Shown here: positions 47,844 to 56,038 of the stretch, in pieces | Layout of the letters: each line of letters opens with the position of its first letter | How positions within the stretch are numbered: the stretch's first letter is position 1 | The notes under the pieces: generated by a model | Seen by the model: only the letters and a program-made list of their open reading frames with translations | Database searches by the model: none | Told to the model about the DNA's origin: nothing | Assembly: GCF_007989605.1 (NCBI RefSeq) | Contig: NZ_BJUL01000002.1 | Location: 1 to 64,000, forward strand | From: Vreelandella venusta | GTDB taxonomy: Bacteria; Pseudomonadota; Gammaproteobacteria; Pseudomonadales; Halomonadaceae | Direction: 5' to 3' | DNA length: 64,000 nt | Translations under genes and position numbers: made by a program

Positions 47844-48444
47844 GCGCCACCTTCAACAGCTCAACCAAGCCCTGTAATGCTCGCCCACGATGACTAAGTC
47901 GGTTCTTGGTTTCACTGGATAGCTCGGCAACACTCATTCCTTGATCCGGTAGCCAGAAAAGAGGGTCATAGCCAAAACCGCCATTACCTCGTGGATGCGC
48001 CAGAATTTCACCTTCCCAACTGCGTTGCACGATAACAGGTACGGGATCTTCTGCATGACGCAAGTAGACCAATACGCACCAATAACGCCCACTACGTTGA
48101 CCCTCAGCATAGCTGCTGAGCGACGTTAATAATTTCTCATTATTGCGCTCGTCACTTTTAGGCTCACCGGCATAACGCGCTGAATAGATACCTGGCGCAC
48201 CATGAAGTGCATCCACCTCAAGGCCTGAGTCGTCTGCCAATGCAGGCAACCCACTGATTCTACTTGCCTCACGAGCTTTCAGAAGTGCGTTTTCAACAAA
48301 AGTAAGCCCTGTTTCCTCCACATCGCCTACCCCAAATTCGGATTGCGCACGAACATCTAACCCAAGAGGTGCTAATAATTGATTGAATTCTTTTAATTTT
48401 CCTACATTTCCGCTGGCTAAAACTAAGGTATTTGACGATGCCAT
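47836..48444 (-). CDS. rdgB: dITP/XTP pyrophosphatase
   Basis: It hydrolyses non-canonical purine triphosphates (dITP, XTP) and so keeps them out of DNA. The 202-residue HAM1-family protein has LASGNVGKLKEFNQLL at the N-terminus. ALADDSGLEVDALHGAPGIYSARYAG is near residue 68, FGYDPLFWLPDQGMSVAEL near 155 and SHRGRALQ close to the end. These are the substrate- and metal-binding motifs. It overlaps hemW and lies divergently from csgD. Confidence 0.95.
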   Translation of the reverse strand: MASSNTLVLASGNVGKLKEFNQLLAPLGLDVRAQSEFGVGDVEETGLTFVENALLKAREASRISGLPALADDSGLEVDALHGAPGIYSARYAGEPKSDERNNEKLLTSLSSYAEGQRSGRYWCVLVYLRHAEDPVPVIVQRSWEGEILAHPRGNGGFGYDPLFWLPDQGMSVAELSSETKNRLSHRGRALQGLVELLKVAHG

Positions 48445-48728
48445 AACGATATCTCCGAAAAGGAAGGTAATGAGTTTACTTGTCTCAAATTTCTTCTAAA
48501 GCAAGCCTTTTGTTACTCAATGTAAACATGCAGATCTAATTTAAATATTCCTTATGTTAAAAAATAAATAAATTTAAATCATATAGTTAACATTTATATT
48601 TCCAAAAAGCATATATATGTTCAAATTATTTTTACCAAACAACTAATAACAAAACTTTACGAAATGTATCTTATAGGCAACACTTCTGAGAGCACCTGCT
48701 CACTCTTTCTTTCCACGAGGGCTTCCCA
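48445..48728. promoter_or_regulatory. AT-rich divergent regulatory region, rdgB / csgD
   Basis: This 284-bp gap is markedly AT-rich, with many A- and T-tracts and TATATAT near 48611. AT-rich csgD upstream regions in enteric bacteria bind many regulators (H-NS, IHF, OmpR and others), and this one could do so too. A candidate -10 lies near the TATCTTATAGG at 48666. I cannot name a specific operator. Confidence 0.45.
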
Positions 48729-49421
48729 ATGTCACAGGAAAAGACCATAGGTTTGGTGTATCTCATTACCGAAAAAAGTCCGCAATCACAGCTATTTGCA
48801 GACTATTTACATGATCACACCAATTGCTCAATTAGCATTTACTCGCCTGACGTCACCATACCCTCTTCACCTGTCGAAAAGCTGCTCATCCTAATTGATA
48901 GTGACCATATTAGTGTAGAGGCATTGCCAGAGTGGCAAGAGAAACTGCCAGAAGCGCTTACAAAAGTCCCCCTAGCCGCTTTCAATATCCGCGATATGGA
49001 CCATGCGCTAGAAGCGCTCTCGTGCGCTCAATTGAAAGGGGTATTTTATCGCAATGAGAGCTTAGAGGTATTTTGCAAAGGTATCCACGCGTTACTTGAT
49101 GATGAGCTGTGGATGTCTCGAGATTTAATGGCGCGCCTGATTCTTTTTTATCGCAAGTATCAAAGCAACGCGTTCCGTCCAGCCTGTGGATTAACCAATC
49201 GAGAAATGGAAATCATCTCTTTATTAAGCGCGGGTTCTTCTAACCAGCAGATTGCCGACAAGTTGTTTGTAAGTGAGCACACCGTCAAGTCTCATCTTTA
49301 TAACATTTTCCGAAAAATAAACGTCCACAATCGTATTCAAGCACTTAACTGGATACATCAGAACCTTGGACCAATTCTTCCTAATATAGAAACCGCACGT
49401 AGTTTACAACGTCATCGGTAG
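48729..49421 (+). CDS. csgD: CsgD-like LuxR-family regulator of curli
   Basis: The 230-residue protein has a divergent receiver-like N-terminal part (about residues 1-140). A LuxR/GerE helix-turn-helix follows (about 152-215) with LTNREMEIISLLSAGSSNQQIADKLFVSEHTVKSHLYNIFRKINVHNRIQALNW. This agrees with E. coli CsgD (216 residues), the activator of curli and biofilm genes. It directly precedes csgEFG, which supports the name over a generic LuxR regulator. Phosphoacceptor residues are not evident, as in CsgD. I infer that it activates the downstream curlin genes. Confidence 0.9.
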   Translation: MSQEKTIGLVYLITEKSPQSQLFADYLHDHTNCSISIYSPDVTIPSSPVEKLLILIDSDHISVEALPEWQEKLPEALTKVPLAAFNIRDMDHALEALSCAQLKGVFYRNESLEVFCKGIHALLDDELWMSRDLMARLILFYRKYQSNAFRPACGLTNREMEIISLLSAGSSNQQIADKLFVSEHTVKSHLYNIFRKINVHNRIQALNWIHQNLGPILPNIETARSLQRHR

Positions 49422-49443
49422 CTTTTTAAAAGGGTATATAGCT

Positions 49444-49959
49444 ATGAATTTACTTCGCTATTTACTGGTCATTTTTATCAGCTTTCTTGTATTAACGACT
49501 GATACATTTGCCAATGAAAAAAACAATACTTCCCGCGCATTAGCCGCCAGCGAACAGGAAGAAGTTAACGCTATTAACCAACTATCAAGCCCCGATGGCC
49601 CAGAAATTCAAGGACAACGAAATAGAGGTAGTGAACTTACCGGCATCATGGTCGACCGTACCGTCACCATGGCAGGTAAGACCTTTTATCGCGCTTTCAG
49701 CCAGCGGGCAATGGATAACCTCATTATCGGTAATGCCACGATTACCATTCAAGAACGTCCCGATGCCCGCTGGGGCAGCCAAATTGCCATCGTGGAAGGC
49801 AATCGGATGTACTTCAGAACACAGCTCTCTCCCAGGATTAGCGAAGCTGACCGCGTAGCAGGAGAAGCTGTCAATATCGTTGAGGAGGCACTTCTCCAGC
49901 AGCAGCTGGCATCTGCTCTTACCTCAGATAAAGACTTGGGAAAAGAGGAGTTATTCTAA
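49444..49959 (+). CDS. csgE: Curli assembly protein CsgE
   Basis: CsgE is a periplasmic cap or adaptor that guides curlin subunits to the CsgG pore. The product has a signal peptide (LLVIFISFLVLTTDTFA) and a core that includes ELTGIMVDRTVTMAGKTFYRAFSQRAMD. Next come NLIIGNATITIQERPDARWGSQIAIVEGNRMYFRTQLSP. The total is 171 residues against about 129 in E. coli; the extra length is a polar stretch after the signal (about 24-60) and a longer C-terminus. It overlaps csgF in TAATG. Confidence 0.92.
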   Translation: MNLLRYLLVIFISFLVLTTDTFANEKNNTSRALAASEQEEVNAINQLSSPDGPEIQGQRNRGSELTGIMVDRTVTMAGKTFYRAFSQRAMDNLIIGNATITIQERPDARWGSQIAIVEGNRMYFRTQLSPRISEADRVAGEAVNIVEEALLQQQLASALTSDKDLGKEELF

Positions 49960-50375
49960 TGAAAAACTATAGAAAAACAGCTTGCGCTACGTTCATAGTG
50001 TTAATGGGAATAAGTGTTCACGCGCAATCAGGAGATTTAATTTATAAACCTATTAATCCTTCTTTTGGCGGTGACCCTTTTACAGGTAGTTACCTGTTAG
50101 GTAAAGCCCAGTCGCAAGATACCAATACAGATCCAAATGCACGTAGGGGGCAAACATTATCATCCACTGAGCGCTTATTACAAAGTTTAGAAAGTCGGTT
50201 GATATCACAGCTCATTTCCGATGTTAGCCGCGGTGAAGTCAGTGAAGGTAGCTTCGATAGCGATGAGTTCGGCGTTGTCGTAAGTGACAATAGCGGACAA
50301 CTAATTGTGCGTGTTGTGGATAAAGTTACTGGAGATGTAACAGAGATTAGCGTTGGCGGCCTATTTAACCCTTAA
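49959..50375 (+). CDS. csgF: Curli assembly protein CsgF
   Basis: CsgF is secreted through CsgG and couples nucleation by CsgB to the outer membrane. The 138-residue length equals E. coli CsgF. A signal peptide ending at HAQS is followed by DLIYKPINPSFGGDPFTGSYLLGKAQSQD, the mature N-terminal segment that inserts into the CsgG channel. The C-terminal part (FGVVVSDNSGQLIVRVVDKVTGDVTEISVG) is the conserved beta-rich end. It follows csgE with one-base overlap. Confidence 0.94.
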   Translation: MKNYRKTACATFIVLMGISVHAQSGDLIYKPINPSFGGDPFTGSYLLGKAQSQDTNTDPNARRGQTLSSTERLLQSLESRLISQLISDVSRGEVSEGSFDSDEFGVVVSDNSGQLIVRVVDKVTGDVTEISVGGLFNP

Positions 50376-50448
50376 CAACAACATCGATACCAATCGCTAA
50401 AAAACCAGTAATAACGACTAACGCTATCTGCTTTGTCAGGGGATCATT

Positions 50449-51279
50449 ATGAAAATTATCGCCTCAATTGTCATCGCGAGCCTGCTGAGTGGCTGTGCAG
50501 GAATGGTGGCAACGTCTGAAAATTTAGAAGGTGCTGAAGCAACACTCACACCTAGAGGAGCTACCTACCAGGATCTTGTATCGCTCCCGCCACCGTCAGG
50601 AAAGATATTTGTCTCTGTGTATGATTTTCGTGATCAAACAGGGCAATATCGGCCAGCCCCCGCCAGCACGTTTTCAACGGCGGTAACCCAAGGGGCTGCA
50701 GCTATGCTTACCGGGGCCCTATCTGACTCTGGCTGGTTTATCCCGCTTGAACGTGTTGGATTACAAAACTTGTTAACAGAACGCCGTATTATTCGCGCGG
50801 AGTTCGAACGCTTTGGGCAGCCCGATACGCTGCCATCGTTAAGAGCAGCGTCGGTGATGTTAGAGGGTGGCATTATTGCTTATGAATCGAACGTACGAAC
50901 CGGAGGAGCCGGTGCCGAATATTTTGGCATTGGGGCATCAGGCCAGTACCAGGTCGATCAGGTGACAGTGAACTTACGTGCGGTGGAAATCTCAACAGGC
51001 GAAATATTAGCTAACGTCACCACCACCAAGACTATCTATTCCAAAGAGCTACGCGCAGGGGTTTATCGCTTTATTGATTTCAGGCGGTTATTAGAGGCCG
51101 AAGCAGGTATAACCACAAATGAACCGGTTCAGCTCGCGGTAATGTCGGCAATAGAATCTGCTGTCATTCACCTTGTAGCGAGAGGTATCGAGAATCGATT
51201 ATGGAATCTTGCTCCCGGAACCAATATTCAAAACACCATTTTAGATGACTATCTTAATGCACCGATACCTATGCTTTAG
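50449..51279 (+). CDS. csgG: Curli secretion channel lipoprotein CsgG
   Basis: CsgG forms the nonameric outer-membrane pore through which curlins leave. The lipobox LLSGCAG near residue 16 predicts lipidation. The mature protein matches E. coli (276 against 277 residues) with FVSVYDFRDQTGQYRPAPASTFSTAVTQGAAAML. WFIPLERVGLQNLLTERRIIRAEFE and VMLEGGIIAYESNVRTGGAGAEYFGIGASGQYQVDQVTVNLRAVEISTGEIL follow and include the pore-forming strands. A terminator follows, so csgDEFG is one unit. Confidence 0.96.
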   Translation: MKIIASIVIASLLSGCAGMVATSENLEGAEATLTPRGATYQDLVSLPPPSGKIFVSVYDFRDQTGQYRPAPASTFSTAVTQGAAAMLTGALSDSGWFIPLERVGLQNLLTERRIIRAEFERFGQPDTLPSLRAASVMLEGGIIAYESNVRTGGAGAEYFGIGASGQYQVDQVTVNLRAVEISTGEILANVTTTKTIYSKELRAGVYRFIDFRRLLEAEAGITTNEPVQLAVMSAIESAVIHLVARGIENRLWNLAPGTNIQNTILDDYLNAPIPML

Positions 51280-51329
51280 TAAAAATTAATCAAGGGAACA
51301 CTACTAAAATAAAACTATAAAAAACAATG

Positions 51330-51354
51330 GCCACTCGATCGAGTGGCTTTTTTT
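51330..51354 (+). terminator. Intrinsic terminator of csgDEFG
   Basis: GCCACTC (51330-51336) and GAGTGGC (51341-51347) pair around GATC and are followed by a run of eight T. A preceding A-run makes it potentially bidirectional. Confidence 0.88.
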
Positions 51355-51546
51355 ATTAAAACAGAAAATTCAACATAATTAAAATACTAGTACTATAAGA
51401 ATCAAAAAAATAGCAAATACACAATATAACTTACGTTAAGCATATAACCACAGCATTAAAAAAACTTCCTATGGCGCCATTCTTAGAATGGTCCAAACTC
51501 AATCCATGAAACAAAAAGTCACACTAAGTTTCAAAAGGAATTAAAA
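51355..51546 (+). promoter_or_regulatory. AT-rich promoter region of csgBA
   Basis: The 190 bases ahead of csgB are AT-rich and should hold a CsgD-dependent promoter. No reliable -10 or CsgD site could be assigned. AAAAGGAA precedes the csgB start. Confidence 0.45.
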
Positions 51547-52095
51547 ATGAAACATTTCAGCTATCGGCTCAGAACAACTACAACGAAAAAAACTCGTTGT
51601 CGTGCTGCGATCACGATAGCTTTTGCTCTGCTGACTTTATCTTCTGCGTTACAAGCCAATGAGAATGAAAGCGACTTATTCGATAGAAGTGCAAGAGTTA
51701 CTCAGTTTGCGGCTATTGATAATGCCGCACTACACAGCAATCTAAGCATCATTCGTCAACAAGGTAACAATAATAAAGCAAGTGTTGCTCAGTCACGTTC
51801 AGTGAGTTATCAGCTCTCTAATTTTGCCTACATCGATCAAGTCGGCAATGGTAATCAAGCAAGCATAATGCAAAGTAACGGAAATAATACCGGAATTATT
51901 TGGCAAGTAGGCGATGACAATACCGCCTCTATTAATCAGCAAGGTAATAACGTCTCGTTTAAAGCCGATATTTATCAAAACGGATTTAAAGGTGACGTTT
52001 CGATTTCACAATCGGGCAGTGGCTTACGTGCTGTAAGTGTCCAGCAACAGAATCTTTCGGGCAATGCACGACCAGTCACTATCGATACCTACTGA
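51547..52095 (+). CDS. csgB: Minor curlin subunit, CsgB-like
   Basis: CsgB nucleates curli fibres at the cell surface. After a cationic N-terminus and signal peptide (ITIAFALLTLSSALQA) the protein carries about five curlin-like repeats. They are built on SIIRQQGNNNKASVAQ, YIDQVGNGNQASIMQ, IIWQVGDDNTASINQ, DIYQNGFKGDVSISQ and SVQQQNLSGNARPVTI. The last repeat departs from the pattern, as in E. coli CsgB where it anchors to CsgF. The 182-residue length (E. coli 151) and the order before csgA support CsgB over a second major curlin, though either is possible. Confidence 0.85.
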   Translation: MKHFSYRLRTTTTKKTRCRAAITIAFALLTLSSALQANENESDLFDRSARVTQFAAIDNAALHSNLSIIRQQGNNNKASVAQSRSVSYQLSNFAYIDQVGNGNQASIMQSNGNNTGIIWQVGDDNTASINQQGNNVSFKADIYQNGFKGDVSISQSGSGLRAVSVQQQNLSGNARPVTIDTY

Positions 52096-52156
52096 GTCGC
52101 CAGCTGCTTCTCAGTAAACAACCAAAGCAAGTCGATCGAAAAAAAGGGGAAACACA

Positions 52157-52918
52157 ATGAAAACTCAAATGACCGTTATCGCTGCTGCTGTTGCAATGGC
52201 TGTTAGTTTCTCTAGCCAAGCGCGTGACTTTGATAACTCTACAACAAACCCTGCTGCTAACGCAGGCTCAAACCCCGCGTTTGAAAATCAGCAAGATATC
52301 CGTGAGGGCATGAACGGCTTTGATCGTGATGCAATGCGGACTTCGCTTATTTTCCAGACTGGTAACAACAACATGGCTGAAACTGATCAGTATGATGATG
52401 AGCAATACTCCCGTGTTGGCCAGGAAGGTAATAACAACAACTCTTATGTGTATCAAAGCGGCGATCAGCATGAGTCGATTGTTTATCAGATAGGCAATCA
52501 TAATGATTCAAACGTCGTGCAAGATGGTGGCAGCCTTAACGACTCTTATGTACGTCAACAAGGCGACAACAACAGCTCTAATGTTGCTCAATTCTTGAAC
52601 ACTGCGCAAAGCGACTCAATTATTGAGCAGTTCGGTAACGGAAACGATGCTGAAGTTTATCAAGCATTAAATACTGACGAAACCTGGAGCTTTATCCATC
52701 AAGATGGCAACGACAATGAAGCCAATGTCCTTCAGGTTGAAGCAGATCTGAGCGCCTCCTATATTTTCCAAGGTGGCGACGGTCATATCGCGAATGTCTT
52801 CCAGACAGGCAATAGCAACGTGTCAACCATTCGCCAGAACACCGTTGGTGGTAGCGCAGCTTCAGCAACTCACTTCCAGGCGGGTAACAATAACTCTGCT
52901 ATCTCTACTCAGTGGTAA
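52157..52918 (+). CDS. csgA: Major curlin subunit, CsgA-like, about eight repeats
   Basis: The secreted 253-residue protein forms the amyloid fibre. A signal peptide (MTVIAAAVAMAVSFSSQA) and an N-terminal linker (about residues 24-60) precede roughly eight repeats. These follow the curlin pattern Sx5QxGx2NxAx3Q, for example SLIFQTGNNNMAETDQ, SIVYQIGNHNDSNVVQ, SYVRQQGDNNSSNVAQ and SYIFQGGDGHIANVFQ. E. coli CsgA has five repeats in 151 residues, so this subunit is much longer and would give a taller beta-solenoid. It is also rich in Asp and Asn, fitting a halophile. A terminator follows. Confidence 0.92.
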   Translation: MKTQMTVIAAAVAMAVSFSSQARDFDNSTTNPAANAGSNPAFENQQDIREGMNGFDRDAMRTSLIFQTGNNNMAETDQYDDEQYSRVGQEGNNNNSYVYQSGDQHESIVYQIGNHNDSNVVQDGGSLNDSYVRQQGDNNSSNVAQFLNTAQSDSIIEQFGNGNDAEVYQALNTDETWSFIHQDGNDNEANVLQVEADLSASYIFQGGDGHIANVFQTGNSNVSTIRQNTVGGSAASATHFQAGNNNSAISTQW

Positions 52919-52949
52919 ACATCTTTGTGGGTACTTTTATAAATACTTT

Positions 52950-52961
52950 TTAAGTACTTAC
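52950..52961. repeat. Dispersed palindrome copy, TTAAGTACTTAC
   Basis: One mismatch from GTAAGTACTTAC, in the 3' untranslated part of csgA; the sequence continues as AAGTACTTACTT. Confidence 0.4.
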
Positions 52962-52971
52962 TTAGCTCAGG

Positions 52972-53000
52972 AAACCGCCCCTCTTTGGGGCGGTTTTTTA
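52972..53000 (+). terminator. Intrinsic terminator of csgBA
   Basis: AAACCGCCCC (52972-52981) pairs with GGGGCGGTTT (52987-52996), followed by more T. The reverse end also has T-pairs, so it may also serve the convergent gene at 53002. Confidence 0.9.
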
Positions 53001-53001
53001 T

Positions 53002-53379
53002 TTAACGCACCATTACCGTTAACGTGCTGCCTTTTCCTTGGGTAGCAGAACGCGAGCGGTTACCGCCTTTAAGAATATCGACTTCTAGACGATCATCTTC
53101 GCTGAGTAGTTTTACCGTCCCCTCTAGTGTAGTGCCTTCAAAGGTAAATTCAGCGGGCACTGTGCCGCGTGTTTCGGGGTGTTCAATGGTTTCATCGTTA
53201 TGAGTAATGCGCCACTGGGCTGAGAATTCCGCGCCTGGTGTGCCGCCCATGGTGATATGAATCTGAGTCATATCTTGCTCCTGTGCGGCCGTCCCTGTTA
53301 GCGGTAGGCCAAAGGTGAGAACAGCGGTTAACAATAGGTTGTTAAAACGTGAAGAGTGCCAAGCTGGTTGTCGTTTCAT
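53002..53379 (-). CDS. Small exported beta-rich protein beside curli, function unknown
   Basis: I do not recognise a named family. The 125-residue product has a signal peptide (LLLTAVLTFGLPLTGTAAQ) and then a beta-rich domain of about 90 residues. It includes QIHITMGGTPGAEFSAQWRITHN, TVPAEFTFEGTTLEGTVKLLSEDDRLEVDILKGG and the end RSATQGKGSTLTVMVR. Size, export and place next to csgA recall CsgC and CsgH, periplasmic inhibitors of curlin aggregation, but I see no clear sequence match or CxC motif. It is convergent with csgA and could also be an unrelated periplasmic protein. Confidence 0.75.
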   Translation of the reverse strand: MKRQPAWHSSRFNNLLLTAVLTFGLPLTGTAAQEQDMTQIHITMGGTPGAEFSAQWRITHNDETIEHPETRGTVPAEFTFEGTTLEGTVKLLSEDDRLEVDILKGGNRSRSATQGKGSTLTVMVR

Positions 53380-53402
53380 AATGTGCTTACCTCACTAACT
53401 AC

Positions 53403-53427
53403 AGAGCCGCTCGGTAGGAGCGGCTCT
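53403..53427. other. Hairpin between hemL and the small exported gene
   Basis: AGAGCCGCTC (53403-53412) pairs with GAGCGGCTCT (53418-53427) around GGTAG. It lies downstream of the hemL stop on the minus strand. No clear U-run follows, so it is a possible rather than certain terminator. Confidence 0.55.
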
Positions 53428-53455
53428 TAAAGTGTAGCAGGTGCTTTACTTGATG

Positions 53456-54736
53456 TTACATAACCGCAAAGGCTTTTTCCGCAGCATCCAACGTCAGCTG
53501 AATATCTTCGGGCGTGTGGGCACTCGACATAAAGCCAGCTTCATAGGCCGAAGGCGCGAGGTACACACCGTGATCAAGCATGGCACCAAAGAAACGACGG
53601 AAAGCATCGGGATTGCAAGCGGTTGCCTGCGCAAAGTTATCCACACGGGATTGCGACGTAAAGAAAACGCCAAACATGCCACCTGCGGATTGGGTCATCA
53701 TCGGTACGCGGGCAGCGTTGGCACGCTCTTGCAAACCGGTACACAACGTTTGCACCCGTTGAGTCAACGCGTCATGGAAACCAGGCACCTTTAGCTTGGT
53801 TAGTAGAGCAACCCCGGCAGCCATGGCCAGCGGGTTACCGGACAGCGTACCCGCTTGATAAACCGGCCCCAACGGCGAGATATTCTGCATAATTTCTTGT
53901 TTACCGCCAAACGCCCCAACGGGCATGCCGCCGCCAACGATTTTACCTAGGCAGGTAAGATCAGGCGTAACAGCGTAATGTGCCTGAGCGCCACCTAAAG
54001 CGACGCGAAAACCGGTCATGACTTCATCAAAAATCAAAATACTACCGGATTCATTGCACACTCGGCGCAGCGTTTCTAGGAAACCTGGCTGGGGAGGAAT
54101 GCAGTTCATATTGCCCGCGACTGGCTCCACGATAATGCAGGCAATTTGCTCTCCGATCTCTGCAAAGCACGCCTCCACCCCTTCAGGATCGTTATACGAG
54201 AGCGTGATGGTATGCTCAGCCAGTGAGGCAGGCACGCCTGGCGAGCTAGGTTCCCCGTGGGTTAACGCACCTGACCCCGCTTTGACGAGCAATGAATCAG
54301 AATGGCCGTGGTAGTTACCTTCAAACTTGACGATTTTATCGCGTCCCGTTGTTCCGCGCGCAAGGCGAATGGCCGACATCGTCGCTTCGGTGCCTGAGCT
54401 GGTCATACGCACCATTTCCATGGAAGGAATCATGTCACAGATCAGGTCAGCCATGGTGGTTTCGACAGCGGTCGGCGTACCGAAGGAGAGGCCGTTATCT
54501 AACCGTGCTCGCACGGCGGCCAGTACATCCTGGTCGGCATGCCCAGTGATCATCGGGCCCCATGAGCCGATATAGTCTACGTAGCGGTTACCTTCCACAT
54601 CGAATAAGTAGGCACCCTGAGCACGTTCCATAAAAACAGGCGGGCGATGGAGGCCTTTAAAAGCACGAACAGGGGAATTAACCCCCCCCGGAATGTGACG
54701 ACTGGCGAGGTCAAATAATTCTGCAGATGTGGTCAT
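53456..54736 (-). CDS. hemL: Glutamate-1-semialdehyde 2,1-aminomutase
   Basis: It converts glutamate 1-semialdehyde to 5-aminolevulinate in the C5 heme pathway. The 426-residue PLP enzyme has [11 protein letters not shown] at the start and [16 protein letters not shown] near 120. [11 protein letters not shown] follows, then [17 protein letters not shown], with the Schiff-base lysine in [19 protein letters not shown] near 265. Length equals E. coli HemL (426). In many relatives thiE lies between hemL and thiD; here thiD comes directly upstream. Confidence 0.97.
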   Translation of the reverse strand: MTTSAELFDLASRHIPGGVNSPVRAFKGLHRPPVFMERAQGAYLFDVEGNRYVDYIGSWGPMITGHADQDVLAAVRARLDNGLSFGTPTAVETTMADLICDMIPSMEMVRMTSSGTEATMSAIRLARGTTGRDKIVKFEGNYHGHSDSLLVKAGSGALTHGEPSSPGVPASLAEHTITLSYNDPEGVEACFAEIGEQIACIIVEPVAGNMNCIPPQPGFLETLRRVCNESGSILIFDEVMTGFRVALGGAQAHYAVTPDLTCLGKIVGGGMPVGAFGGKQEIMQNISPLGPVYQAGTLSGNPLAMAAGVALLTKLKVPGFHDALTQRVQTLCTGLQERANAARVPMMTQSAGGMFGVFFTSQSRVDNFAQATACNPDAFRRFFGAMLDHGVYLAPSAYEAGFMSSAHTPEDIQLTLDAAEKAFAVM

Positions 54737-54772
54737 GGCATCCTCAACATTAATGGCTTACTGCCAATGAGA

Positions 54773-55582
54773 TCAAAAGCGTACGGGGCGTGGCAAGCGT
54801 TTCGGTAAACACTGTCCGCTAGGGGGTTGATAACCATGAGACAAACTCTCCCAGGTAAAGTGCTGGGCTTGCTCGCAAGCAGTTGGTAAGCGCTCACCAA
54901 CGGCTAAACGAGCCGCAAGCGCCGAGGCCAATGTACAGCCTGACCCGTGAAATACTTCTGGCAAACGTGGCCACTGCCATTGGCGCGTGGTGTCAGGAGA
55001 GTGCAGCGTGTGCACAACCTGTTGCGTATTACCCGGGAGTGGATCGTCGGTGGCGGTCACAAGAACGCCTTGGCAACCCTGCGCCAGCAACGCAACCGCA
55101 CGTGCAGTGTCATCCAAAGGATCTGTTATCTCAGGCGTCAGCGCAGCAAGTTCAAACCGATTGGGCGTTACTATATCCACAAGCGGTAGCAAACGCTCAA
55201 TATAAAGTTGCTGCAAAGCGGGTGTGGATAACTTAGCGCCACCACCTGCTTTTAATACTGGGTCTGCGACGACAGGAATTCCTGGAAAACGGCGGATAAT
55301 TTGTTCCGCTGCACGCAGCGTCGCCTCATCAGCCAACAGCCCCAACTTAATAGCCGCAATTTGCATATCACCTAACGCTTCCGCCATTTGCCTCATTACA
55401 GCAGGTTCTGCAGGCAGGGTGCGTATCACGTTATGGCAATTTTGAACGGTCAGTGCAGTTGGAATGGTAACTGCCCAGCCACCACAGGCGGCTATCGCTT
55501 CGCTATCGGCCACTAACCCAGCCCCCCCGGTGGGGTCATGGCCAGCTAATACTAAAACAACGGGAGGAAGAGGTCGGCGCAT
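54773..55582 (-). CDS. thiD: Hydroxymethylpyrimidine/phosphomethylpyrimidine kinase
   Basis: ThiD phosphorylates HMP twice for thiamine synthesis. The 269-residue ribokinase-fold protein shows VVLVLAGHDPTGGAGLVADSEAIAACGGWAVTIPTALTVQN at the N-terminus. PVVADPVLKAGGG and VDIVTPNRFELAAL are in the middle. FHGSGCTLASALAARLA holds the catalytic loop cysteine. The ATG at 55582 overlaps the hemJ stop in TGATG. thiE is not next to it. I see no TPP riboswitch upstream, consistent with its place inside an operon. Confidence 0.92.
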   Translation of the reverse strand: MRRPLPPVVLVLAGHDPTGGAGLVADSEAIAACGGWAVTIPTALTVQNCHNVIRTLPAEPAVMRQMAEALGDMQIAAIKLGLLADEATLRAAEQIIRRFPGIPVVADPVLKAGGGAKLSTPALQQLYIERLLPLVDIVTPNRFELAALTPEITDPLDDTARAVALLAQGCQGVLVTATDDPLPGNTQQVVHTLHSPDTTRQWQWPRLPEVFHGSGCTLASALAARLAVGERLPTACEQAQHFTWESLSHGYQPPSGQCLPKRLPRPVRF

Positions 55583-56013
55583 CAAAAGGGCTTCACTACC
55601 GCCAGAATAACGATTGCGATTAACGCAATCACGGGCGCTTCGTTAAACCAGCGGAAAAACACATGGCTTTTGGTGCAACGGGCTTGATCAAATTGCTTCA
55701 AATAAATTAAGCAAACATGATGATAGGCGATTAATAGTGCAACAAGCGTTAACTTAGCGTGCATCCACCCTTGGCTCAACCAATCGGGTACAAGATAAAG
55801 CATCCAACCACCAAAGATTAGCACCATGATCATCGATGGCGTCATAATCCCACGGTACAACTTACGCTCCATGGTTTTAAAGTAAGTGATCGCTTGCTCA
55901 TCGCCTGCATCCCGCGCCATGGCGTGGTACACATACAGGCGCGGTAAATAAAATAGCGCGGCAAACCAGGTAACAACCGCCATCAAATGAATGGCCTTTA
56001 CCCATAAATACAT
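55582..56013 (-). CDS. hemJ: HemJ-like protoporphyrinogen IX oxidase (UPF0093)
   Basis: HemJ is an inner-membrane protein that oxidises protoporphyrinogen IX to protoporphyrin IX in bacteria lacking HemG and HemY. The 143 residues contain four predicted helices. The conserved KAIHLMAVVTWFAALFYLPRLYVYH near the N-terminus includes the heme-ligating His. MERKLYRGIMTPSMI and GWMHAKLTLVALLIAYHH follow. With hemL two genes away it fits a heme-synthesis cluster, hemJ-thiD-hemL. Enzymatic function is by family only. Confidence 0.9.
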   Translation of the reverse strand: MYLWVKAIHLMAVVTWFAALFYLPRLYVYHAMARDAGDEQAITYFKTMERKLYRGIMTPSMIMVLIFGGWMLYLVPDWLSQGWMHAKLTLVALLIAYHHVCLIYLKQFDQARCTKSHVFFRWFNEAPVIALIAIVILAVVKPF

Positions 56014-56038
56014 GGTCTCTCCTTAGGCGTTGGGCTCA

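Noticed and set aside
53002..53379. Calling this gene csgC or csgH outright
   Set aside because: Position and size fit but no diagnostic residues were recognised.
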